Assembly (NCBI RefSeq): GCF_009870125.1
Contig: NC_046683.1
Span: forward strand, 21,523,001 to 21,587,000
From: Drosophila pseudoobscura
Taxonomy: Eukaryota > Arthropoda > Insecta > Diptera > Drosophilidae
Reading direction: 5' to 3'
Length of the DNA stretch: 64,000 nucleotides
The notes under the pieces were generated by a model. It had not been told where the DNA came from, made no database searches, and saw only the letters and a list, made by a program, of their open reading frames with translations. The translations under genes and the position numbers were made by a program. Positions 1 through 8,600 of this stretch are shown here, in pieces; position 1 is the stretch's first letter, and every line of letters begins with the position of its first letter.

Positions 1-1
1 C

Positions 2-688
2 CTCATGCTGCAGACGGCCCGCTTCCTGGTGCGCCAATACACGGACAGTCTGAAGCGACGAGTGCTGCCCGGCAGTGTGACCTATCTGCGGAACACGGCT
101 CGTCTTAGCTGGGGCAAGGATTTGGCAGAGAACGCCGCCCGCGCCCTGGAGATCTCCGCCATGGAGCAGACCCGCCAGGCCTGGCAGAGTCAGAGCATGC
201 ATCGCCAGAGGAAGTTGAGCGAGCAGCAGTCTAACAATCTGGCTGGCAGGCAACTGACAGCGGCCGCCGTAGCCCATGCCCATGCCTTCCTCACCAGGAA
301 CTCGCTGCAGGAGCTGGAGCGCCTCAGGCGGGGTCCGCTTAGTACACAAGTCTCCGCCGTACTGGGCCAGCTGGTGGAGCTCTTCGTGCTGGACACCTTC
401 CTGCGCCAGGCCGGCCCCGTGCTGCGCTGGAACAGCATCACCGGTACCCAGCTGCGGTTGGTGGAGCGCAGATTCGAACAACTCCTCACAAAGCTGCGTC
501 CCAATGCTGTGGCTCTGGTGGATGGCTTCGATTTCCATGATCGTACGCTCGGCTCCACTCTGGGCAGCTACGATGGACGCGTGTACGAGCGTCTGATGGC
601 GGAAGCACGCCGCAATCCTCTCAACCAGGAGCCTGTCAACGCTACCTTCCGCAGCCACCTACAGCCCATGATGCGGGGCAAGCTCTAA
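2..688 (+). CDS. Peroxisomal acyl-CoA oxidase, C-terminal part (5' end outside window)
   Basis: The frame is open from the left edge to a TAA at 686-688, so this is the 3' part of a longer gene. The 228 residues match the C-terminal helical domain of acyl-CoA oxidases: a LQTARFLV motif near the start, then VALVDGFDFHDRTLGSTLG and YDGRVYERLM, which belong to the FAD/dimer region near the end of the family. Acyl-CoA oxidases catalyse the first, H2O2-producing step of peroxisomal beta-oxidation. The protein ends in GKL, which looks like a non-canonical PTS1 (the usual first residue is S, A or C). The ATG at 5-7 is internal, because LMLQTARFL continues upstream in frame. The D. melanogaster ortholog may be CG4586, an X-linked family member, but that is from memory and not certain. 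Family assignment is firm; the exact paralog is not. Confidence 0.9.
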   Translation, partial: LMLQTARFLVRQYTDSLKRRVLPGSVTYLRNTARLSWGKDLAENAARALEISAMEQTRQAWQSQSMHRQRKLSEQQSNNLAGRQLTAAAVAHAHAFLTRNSLQELERLRRGPLSTQVSAVLGQLVELFVLDTFLRQAGPVLRWNSITGTQLRLVERRFEQLLTKLRPNAVALVDGFDFHDRTLGSTLGSYDGRVYERLMAEARRNPLNQEPVNATFRSHLQPMMRGKL

Positions 689-917
689 TGAATTCCAGAA
701 GCATATAAGATTTTCACATGTATTTTCCATACTCATAAATTTGCATCTTTCTTATTTTTTGATCTACATTCATATGTATATGGATGGGTAGTTTGTCTTT
801 TCTCTGTTTATTCTCAACGATTTACAATGAAGGCGTACATACAATTAAGCTATTAAATTAGTTTAGAATCATAAATAGGGGACACGAAGATACGTTTCCA
901 TGAATGGGAGGTGTGTT
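689..917. other. Shared 3' region of two convergent genes
   Basis: Only 229 bp separate the stop codons of the acyl-CoA oxidase gene and the LRRC57-like gene, so both 3' UTRs lie here. A minus-strand AATAAA (plus-strand TTTATT at 807-812) is about 105 bp beyond the LRRC57-like stop and is its probable poly(A) signal. I see no canonical AATAAA for the plus-strand gene. Confidence 0.55.
807..812 (-). promoter_or_regulatory. Candidate poly(A) signal for the LRRC57-like gene
   Basis: AATAAA on the minus strand, about 105 bp past the stop codon. Confidence 0.45.
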
Positions 918-1634
918 CTAGAACATCTTCTTCTTGACCGCCGTGTACCGCTCCATGTAAACATCATAGCCGTCGAGGTCGGTGAACTGCTTAGAGTTGA
1001 ACAGATTTCCATCGACGGCAAGGATGCAAATCTTTGAATCCTTGAGAATGCGCGGCGTGAAGGCGATTGCTTGTAGACAATTTTCCTCGAGCCGCAGGGT
1101 CTTCAGCTTGCGACAGTCGGCCACATCTTCGGCCAGCGAAGAAATCTGGTTCTGATTGAGGTTCAGCTCGGTGACGCAGAGACTGCTCACCTCCGAAGGG
1201 ACTTTAGTAATCTTGTTCCTGGAAAGATCGAGCACATCCAGTTTAGTCAGGCCGCACAGCATCGATGGAAATTCCTTCAGCTGGTTGTTACTCAAGTTCA
1301 CCGTCTTGAGATTGGTGCAGTTGACCAACGTTTTGGGCAGCTGTGTCAAATAATTGTCCATCAGCAGCAGCACCTCCAGTTTCAACAGCTCGCCCACCAC
1401 GGTGTTGAGCTCTATCAGGCGATTGCCACTCAGGTTAAGATGCTTTAGCAGCGTCAGCCGCCCCAGCTCGTCGGGCATGTGCTCGAAGCGGTTCTCGGAC
1501 AGATCGAGCGTTTTTAAGACATTCGGATAGGCCTTCAGCTGGGGCGGAAACTCCTGCAGTCGCTGCAGTGAGATCTTTAGTATGCCCGTCTTCTGTGCCG
1601 TCTCCAGGTGCTGTTTGATTTGCTTGTTACCCAT
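918..1634 (-). CDS. LRRC57-like leucine-rich repeat protein, 238 aa, intronless
   Basis: A single-exon gene encodes 238 residues made almost entirely of leucine-rich repeats. The LxxLxLSxNxL pattern recurs about eight times (for example LKTLDLSENRFEHMPDELG, LKHLNLSGNRL, LDVLDLSRNKI, VTELNLNQNQISSL), followed by a conserved C-terminal tail (CILAVDGNLFNSKQF, YMERYTAVKKKMF) typical of LRRC57. I chose the ATG at 1634-1632. The codon two upstream is GTG, and starting here gives MGNKQIKQ, the same MGN start as vertebrate LRRC57, with a glycine at position 2 suitable for N-myristoylation. The family is a small cytoplasmic or membrane-associated LRR protein of poorly defined role. The D. melanogaster ortholog is probably CG3040 (from memory). 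It is transcribed away from REG and towards the acyl-CoA oxidase gene. Confidence 0.93.
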   Translation of the reverse strand: MGNKQIKQHLETAQKTGILKISLQRLQEFPPQLKAYPNVLKTLDLSENRFEHMPDELGRLTLLKHLNLSGNRLIELNTVVGELLKLEVLLLMDNYLTQLPKTLVNCTNLKTVNLSNNQLKEFPSMLCGLTKLDVLDLSRNKITKVPSEVSSLCVTELNLNQNQISSLAEDVADCRKLKTLRLEENCLQAIAFTPRILKDSKICILAVDGNLFNSKQFTDLDGYDVYMERYTAVKKKMF

Positions 1635-1913
1635 CTCCACCGCCGTCCGTCCTTAACAATATATGTATGCAAATGAAGTTAACTGCTGCTTTTATCTATG
1701 CAGATTAACCATGGGAGGGAGCCGCTCCCGAGCTCTGTTCTGTGGCAGCGGATGGATACTCTCAATTGGTACGTGTCGGACAATCATATACTATGCGCAA
1801 TACATTATATTACAGTGTTCTTCACGTCCCTTATTTGTGTTGTTAATTGTTAATTATTTATGTGTCCTCTACAATGTATTTACATCGGTCATCGGAGGCG
1901 TGTAATATGCGAA

Positions 1914-1921
1914 TATCGATA
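1914..1921. promoter_or_regulatory. DRE (DREF-binding) site TATCGATA
   Basis: Perfect 8-bp palindrome 280 bp upstream of the LRRC57-like start codon. Function is inferred from the known DREF consensus. Confidence 0.5.
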
Positions 1922-2344
1922 ATTGAGCTGCAAAAGTAGTCATCCGATAGTTTCGCTGACTGAAGAATATTGGTCACATTCCACTACACATAGAGATTGA
2001 GTCTCAAAAAGATAGAGATAACAATTTCAGGACTAATCAACTAATCGAATCTAAAGTATATATTTCTTTCGCTCAAACTGGACGCTTTTCCCATAAGGAT
2101 TTTCAAAATAAAGTGCCGATCAGTTCCGCTTATCGAACAAAAATACCGATATTTCTGTGTAGCTACCCTGTGCAATGATAAGCAGAATAAAAAGTCTAAC
2201 GTCGAGAAACAACAACAAAATAGTGACAATTTTTAATTAGGAAAAGCAGTTTATTACATATCCAAATAAATAATATTTATATCTTTAATATTTTGGCCAG
2301 TCAAAAAAATATCAGTAACAAATATATTATCAACAAAAAATATA

Positions 2345-2352
2345 TATCGATA
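2345..2352. promoter_or_regulatory. DRE (DREF-binding) site TATCGATA
   Basis: Perfect 8-bp palindrome 264 bp upstream of the REG start codon, within an AT-rich stretch. Confidence 0.5.
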
Positions 2353-2615
2353 GATTGATATATCAATATATGTTTAACATCCCTAGAGCACGCTGCCGAA
2401 TAAATTCGCATCAGAGAAATTCTCGGTAAGTTTTCCGGCATGAACGTAAAACTATTAAGAAGCCAGCACTGACAATATACAATTGCAGCATCAGAGTGCC
2501 ACTAGCTCAAGAATATAAAGTCTTAACTGTTTTGTTCACCGACTGTCGCAATTTTGTCGTCGACGTCGCCGTTTGGTTTTACCTTTTGAAAATTTCGCAA
2601 CAAAAACTGACGACT

Positions 2616-2991
2616 ATGCCGAAAGATACAGTTATCAAGGTGCAGGAGTATAAAGACACTCTGATCCAGAAGGCGGAGCTGCTGATTACCAAGTGTTTCC
2701 CGGAGAAGATTGTCCAGCTAAACGAGCTGCTCGCAACGCCCATGTTCAATGAGCGCGATTTTGAGGAGGTCCACCAGGATGTAAACATTCCGGTCCTGCC
2801 GGCAGTGCTAGCCAAAAACCACGACGAAAGCGCCAACGATGATCATCCGCCGAACAAGCGTGCACGCAACGATGTCATCGTCGCGGGGTCCCCGATACTG
2901 GCTTTGCCAAACGGCTCAGTGTCGTGCAACAAGCCACTCTGCGAGATGATCAAAGTCGTCAAGCCGATCATCCGTACTCTGGTAGAGCATT
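2616..2991 (+). CDS. REG: REG coding exon 1
   Basis: 125 codons plus one base. Donor GTAAGT at 2992. Encodes the N-terminal helix and the NLS-bearing linker. Confidence 0.95.
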
Positions 2992-3416
2992 GTAAGTGAA
3001 CAGCGTGGACTATGATTCACTTATACTAATTGTTGCATTTGCTTGCAGCCAATCTCTTGAAGATGTGGATCTCTTTCATGATACCGAAAATCGAGGACGG
3101 CAACAACTTCGGCGTCTCCATCCAGGAGGATACCCTTGCCGAAATCCAGACCGTCGAGTCGGAGGCGGCCGCCTTCTACGACCAGATCTCGAGATACTTC
3201 CTCTCGCGCGCTAAGGTCGTGTCAAAGGTGGCGAAATATCCGCACATCGAGGACTACCGACGAGCCGTCGTCGAGCTGGATGAAAAGGAGTACCTCAGTC
3301 TGTGGTTGGTGGTCTGCGAGGTGCGCAACCGCTACTCTTCGCTCCACGACATAGTCATAAAGAACTTGGAGAAGCTTAAGAAGCCACGCTCCTCGAACAC
3401 CGAGAGCCTTTACTAG
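2616..3416 (+). CDS. REG: Proteasome activator PA28-gamma (REG), two exons, 247 aa
   Basis: CDS = join(2616..2991, 3049..3416), with a 57-bp intron (T|GTAAGT ... GCAG|CC) splitting a Ser codon. The product is an 11S/REG-type activator that forms a ring capping the 20S proteasome and promotes ATP-independent turnover of nuclear proteins. The N-terminal PA28 domain starts MPKDTVIKVQEYKDTL. The variable linker (about residues 75-90) carries the basic PPNKRARND, a probable nuclear localisation signal. Exon 2 encodes the C-terminal helical domain. It includes the activation loop IEDGNNFGVSIQEDT, which matches vertebrate REG-gamma, and ends SSNTESLY. An open frame continues 40 codons upstream of ATG 2616, but family alignment places the start at MPKDT. 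Length fits the family (about 245-254 aa). Confidence 0.97.
3049..3416 (+). CDS. REG: REG coding exon 2
   Basis: Acceptor GCAG at 3045-3048. Two bases plus 122 codons including TAG 3414-3416. Encodes the activation loop and C-terminal domain. Confidence 0.96.
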
Positions 3417-5441
3417 TGATCCATAAATACCTTCTTTTTTTTCTCTACCCCATACATACATATATCCTGCTCGAATGTGCCCTGGAGCAGGGTTTAGCAA
3501 GGCCCTTGCTCCAGCATAGAACGAGAGCTGGCGAACGAGACAGACCGAGAATCTTTTGACACATTGAAATCATACTCGATGCTTTTCCATTTTGAATTAC
3601 AGATAAAGAAATAACAACTATGATTACAATTATTCTTACACATACAATAACAGTAAAAGTAAAGTTAATAGTGACTAGACAGCGAACAAAAGGCGAATTT
3701 GGGGGATGATTTCATTAACCATTTGTAGAATGTCTAGGGTAACGTGAAAGAAGTAACAAGCAAAAATTTGAAGATGTATAGATTCCAAGATTTGTGTCTA
3801 TAGCTATACATGTAATAAATAAATCCAATGTTGCAAAGAAACAAAAACCCCGAAATAAGAGAAGATGCACACAAATTATTGTTACACTTGACAATTTTGT
3901 AATCTACAGTCTGTAATAAAAACCTATGTGACTTTTGGCTGAGTAAGCAATAGTATTTGATTTTATTTGTTATATATAATTTGGGAATTGACCCCGCTTT
4001 AAGGTGCGCGCCAAAAGTGTTTGATCCTGCAGCCCTGGTTCATCCAGATGCGATTTCTGGAGTGTCATAGCAATGACAGCCAGCTAGAGATGGGATTTTG
4101 GGATGGGCCTGGTTTGTAAGGCACGGAAAAACACGCCCAACAAGATTGTTGCACACCACAGCATATACTGTACACACTGTATGATGAGTGCCAGAATAGG
4201 CCCAACCTCAGTCAAATTTCAGCTGGTCACAGTGCGCGCCAAATGAAAATTCAAATCAAAATATGTTGGGCGTATGGTTTAAAAAATAATAGTATATTAA
4301 ATAGATACAAAAGAAAAAAAATTTCATATTTACAGCTAGCATTACTGCAGTTACACTTACAGGACAAAGTAATATTATTTACAACTAATATAACTATATT
4401 TTTATCCCATACATACATACAAACAAACAAGAATCAATACAAGCATTACGTGTTGTCTCTCTCTTAAAACCTCTAAGAACCTACATATATACATGTAGAT
4501 TAGGTCATAAAAACATATAAAAAAATATTTTGGGATGGACTTTCCCGTCCGTACGTCAGTTTAGATTATGCTGCTAAATGAGCAATGTAATCCATCGTAT
4601 TCAAATAAATAGCTAAGCAGACACCCGTAAAAAGTGTGCTAATACTTTCGTATCCAGTGCATTGGTAATAAAAAGTCCCCGGCTTGTTTCGAGCCACTAT
4701 ATTTGCTGTTTTTGTAGATATTTGTGTCATTGGCAGTGTTTTATCATAGCAGGCTTCAACTGTATGAATATATTCGGAATTTGTTCTCCCTTAACTACTT
4801 ACTGCTAGAGCTTAGCCTAGGTCGGGTCTGTGCCCTACATGCACGTACATACCAACGATACACATAACTACAGTTATACGAATAAGAAAATTTTTACACA
4901 GATTATCAACGTTTTGGGCTTAGCTAATCTTTATACCTAAAGGCACAGCCCGGCGGCGGGAGTCCCTTGTGCAAATACCTGTTAGCCCGGACAGATATCT
5001 GGAAAAACAAATGGAAATACCCCTAAGAATACCGGGCTCTTGATCCATCTGATCGATTAAGCAGATTTGCTGTATTAAGTAAACGAAATGGCACATTGAA
5101 CCACAACCCACAATCCACTACCCAACGATCCTCGATCCCGTGATACCGCGATCCCGTGATTCCGTGATCCCGCGACCCCCAATTCCCTATCCACATTATA
5201 TGTGTCCCCACCAGGTGGCACTGGCTTGGTAGTATCCATCGTGGCCCCAATTCAGAACGCTTAGGGGCGGCGGTGGCGGCGTCAGCGAAAGGATGTCCAG
5301 CTCGTTGTTGTTCGAGGATTTATGACGCCACCAGCGCTGGCCGTGCACCCGCTGTCTGTTCAGGAGAGGAAGCTGGAGACGGCGGCGCCTCTTCTTGGGG
5401 GCGATCCGGCGTGCCAGATCCCAGCCGACGGTGCCCTCTTG
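3417..5441. other. REG 3' UTR and mew 3' UTR (convergent)
   Basis: There is no convincing coding sequence in this 2-kb stretch. AATAAA-like signals at about 3815-3820 and an AATAAA in TGTAATAAAAACC near 3914 could end REG. A minus-strand AATAAA (TTTATT near 3963) could end mew, giving it a 3' UTR of about 1.5 kb. Two identical GTGCGCGCCAAA elements lie at 4004-4015 and 4232-4243. A short degenerate GATCCCGTGAT-type tandem array occupies about 5128-5180. Confidence 0.45.
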
Positions 5442-5684
5442 TTAGAAAACATGATGGGTGTTCTTGGCCGCCAGGAAGGGCTTTTCTTCGTTCATCTTCT
5501 CGAGGTTCCCACTGAGCGTGGGGTCCGTGGGCCGTATCCGCTTGAAGAAGCCGCACTTCCACAGGATGTACGTGAACAAGGCCAGTACCAAAACGCCCAC
5601 AAGGATGGCTAAGCTGATGATCAGCCACGGTATGGCGGTGTCCCGTTGCTGGTTCCTAAGCTCAGGGTAGGCGCGCGTCTCGAC
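5442..5684 (-). CDS. mew: mew coding exon 8 (transmembrane and cytoplasmic tail)
   Basis: Acceptor CTTCAG|GTCGAG. Encodes 80 residues: the juxtamembrane VETRAYPEL, the membrane helix, GFFKR and the tail. Stop TAA at 5444-5442. Confidence 0.96.
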   Translation of the reverse strand, partial: VETRAYPELRNQQRDTAIPWLIISLAILVGVLVLALFTYILWKCGFFKRIRPTDPTLSGNLEKMNEEKPFLAAKNTHHVF

Positions 5685-8600
5685 CTGAAGGAGGGAAGAG
5701 GGAGAACAAATTTGAGGCACTGAACGTGGCAGTTCGGGTGGGTGATGCCCTGGAGCCGCACTTACCTCGATGTCGTTGTGTTCCATCACCTCGACGCCAA
5801 AGTCCTCGGGTATCTTGGCGGTGGCCGTAGAGATGATGCGTACCCGGTCTACACGCGGATACTCGCTGACGAGCGTTGAGTTCCACAGGCGCGCCTTCAC
5901 CATAACCTGGGCCTCCGACCTGGCCGGCATATTGTAGATGTCACACTCGATACGGATGCACCGAGCCGTGCCTTTATTGCAGTCCAGCTCGACGATGTCC
6001 TGCTTCTTGCCGCTGCCGCTGGACCCCATACCCGCCGCCTCTGGCTCGTAGATGAGCCGCTCCAGGCGGGTCACTCGTTCTAGGGTGCTGCGTTGCTGCC
6101 TTGAGTGGGTCGAGTGGGTTGAGTGGGTTTGGTTCTTGTTTAGCTGTGAGCGACCATGAACCATCATGAGGGTGGCCGGCGCACCCAGGAAGCCGCTAGC
6201 CGACTCCTGCGACCCGCTAGCCAGCTTTAGGGGATTCACATACTCGGGCGCCACATGGCACTCGCCCACACCGATCTCCACGGTGGGCATTTGCTCCAGG
6301 TAAAGAAGGTACAGGTCCATGTGCCCGCGTTCCGGATCGCTGTAGAGGGACCACGGCCAGTGGATGATCATGCGCACCTTGGGCGCCGTTGAGGGGCCGT
6401 CGTTGAAGATGGTGAAACTGTGGTTCACCTGCGAGCCCACGTCGACCATCTCCATGGGCGAGTTGTCTGTCACCTGGCTGGCTCCGCTGTAGAAGCTCTG
6501 CTCGGGCATCGCCCAGCCCCGGAAGTGCAGCTTGGCCTGGCGCACCACGCTCACGCTGAGATTCCTCTCGGGCGGCTCGCCGCCCACGAGCTTGGAGGTG
6601 GTGTTGGCGAAGATGTGGAACAGCATCGAATTCTCGTTGGGCTCCAGACTCTTAGGCTGAAAACGGATGGTAACGAACGTCGTCGTTCCGCGCAACATCG
6701 GATTGCCCAGGCTACAGACCACCAAAGTGGTGTTGAAACTGTTGCAAGTGGCATTGGTCTGCGGGTAGGAAGAACGTAATGGAGTGAGGATTCGGTTCGG
6801 CTGATCTCTTGGGCTTGGCCGTGGGCACTTACCGGCTTCTTGGTGGCCACGTACGAGACGCCGGCCTGGTGGCTAATGAATAGTTGCGCTTCGTAAGCGG
6901 AGTCCGCCAGGTTGCTCACGCTAATTCCCACTTCCAGCTCAGTTTCGTCCAGGATTAGGGTGTACTTGTTGTCTGCGGAGAAGAGAGTCCACAGAGAATA
7001 CGGGAAAACGCGAATTCAGGAAAGTAAGCAAAGCGATTCGGAAGAGGTTAAGCAGTTTCGCTATACGCACCTATGGCTGTGATATTTGGCTCAGCTCGAA
7101 TAACCAGATCACTTTCGCAGAGATCGTCGTCGCCGCAGTCCTTCTGGAAGGTGCCCTCAAAGTCGATGTGGGCTTGCGTCTGGTCGAGCATGGGGTTGAG
7201 CCGAGTGAGGGCGGAGTCCGCGAGCGGTGGCTCCTCCAGTGTGTACTTGAGTCGGAAGCTGATGGGGGTCTGGATGTCGCGGGTGTTGGCCTTGATGTAC
7301 CCGGTGACCATCTGGCAGGCCACGCGTCCGTCGGTTCGCACCTTGACCACGCGGCTAATGACGTTGCTCCGCTTGTTGTCCCGGTCAAAGAAGGCGCGTG
7401 AGAACTTCTTGAGGTGGTCGTAGGTCTCGGCTTCCACGCTGTACATCAGGCTGAGCTCCTTGGTCGAATCGTCGTATGGTTCGATGCTGCAGCAGGCCTC
7501 GAAGGTGAAGCAGGTCAGGTTGCTGAATGCGTCCGCCCGGCAACCCGGCTGGTTGGGGTCGATGTTGCGCAACTCCTCGCTCCGGTAACTCGTCTGGATG
7601 TTGATGATAGGTCGGGCCAGTAGCACCACCGTGGCCGACGAGTTGAAGGCACCCACCACCACGTCGGGGTAGGAGTTGCCGTCCAGGTCCGTGTTGCCGG
7701 CTATCGATATCCCAAAGGTGCGGATGGGTTGGCCGTGGGGCACTGTGGCTCCCAGTTCCGAGGCCTGTATGCGCTGGGCGGGCTTGTCGTTGAGGCCTTG
7801 TTGCGACCCCAGGTAAATGTACACAACTCCCTGGCCCTCGTAAGGCGCACCCACAGCGATGTCCTCGCAGTTGTCCTTGTTCAGGTCACCAACATTGGCC
7901 AGCGCCAGTCCGAAGCGGCTCTCCAGGGCCCCCGTCAGCCGCAGGGTGTGCCTCCTAGGCAGCGTGTCCTGATCGTTCTGGTAGACGTAGACGGCCCCTC
8001 CCTCGTTCTTGCCGAAGAAGACGGGAGCTGCCACAATCAGATCCGGTCGATTGTCCCCGTTGATATCCGCGGTGGTCAGCTCATAGCCGAAGCTCGACCC
8101 GAACTGCTCCCCGTCGATGATGAGGCGCACGGGTATCGGGTTGGTGTTGGCCTTGTCGAAGATCACCACCTGCCCGTGCCCATTGGAGCGGGGCGCCCCC
8201 GCTGCATAGCACATGTTGTAGCCGAAGAACCGTCCGCCAGTGACGGACATGCCCAGGTAGCTGTACTTATCCACTGGCGAGCTCGCGTCCGAGTGGTCGC
8301 TGTAGTAGGTCGTCTTGTCGCGGTGCAGGTACTCTCCCCCGATCTGCGTCACCCAGATGGAGCCCCGCCACGTGAACGGGCCCGGGGAGCCGAGCACCAT
8401 CGTGTCATCGTCCAGGAGCGCCCCCGACGTTCCCGCCTGGCACAGTCCGTAGTCCTCGTGTTGCCTGAAAAAAACCGAGAAACAAACGAAAATTGAAATC
8501 GACATTAATGGATGACCTTGGTCAATGCCGTCTACCCTTCCTTGATTCTGGCTTCATTTATCATATTCGCGCACGGAGATTAGCCGTTTATCCTGTTACC

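Larger units (their letters stand above)
1635..2615. other. Divergent promoter region between the LRRC57-like gene and REG
   Basis: This 981-bp AT-rich stretch separates two divergent start codons. I see no convincing coding sequence. It holds two perfect TATCGATA sites (1914-1921, 2345-2352), one closer to each gene, as expected for DREF-type housekeeping promoters. TGGTCACATT at 1971-1980 is an imperfect match to core-promoter Motif 1 (YGGTCACACTR). No TATA box stands out among the many AT-rich runs. Confidence 0.5.

Noticed and set aside
2496..2615. Upstream in-frame extension of REG
   Set aside because: It starts at a GTG and has no family similarity; MPKDT at 2616 is the aligned start.
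7729..8496. 255-aa plus-strand ORF
   Set aside because: It is antisense to mew exon 5 and open only because of the codon bias of that exon.
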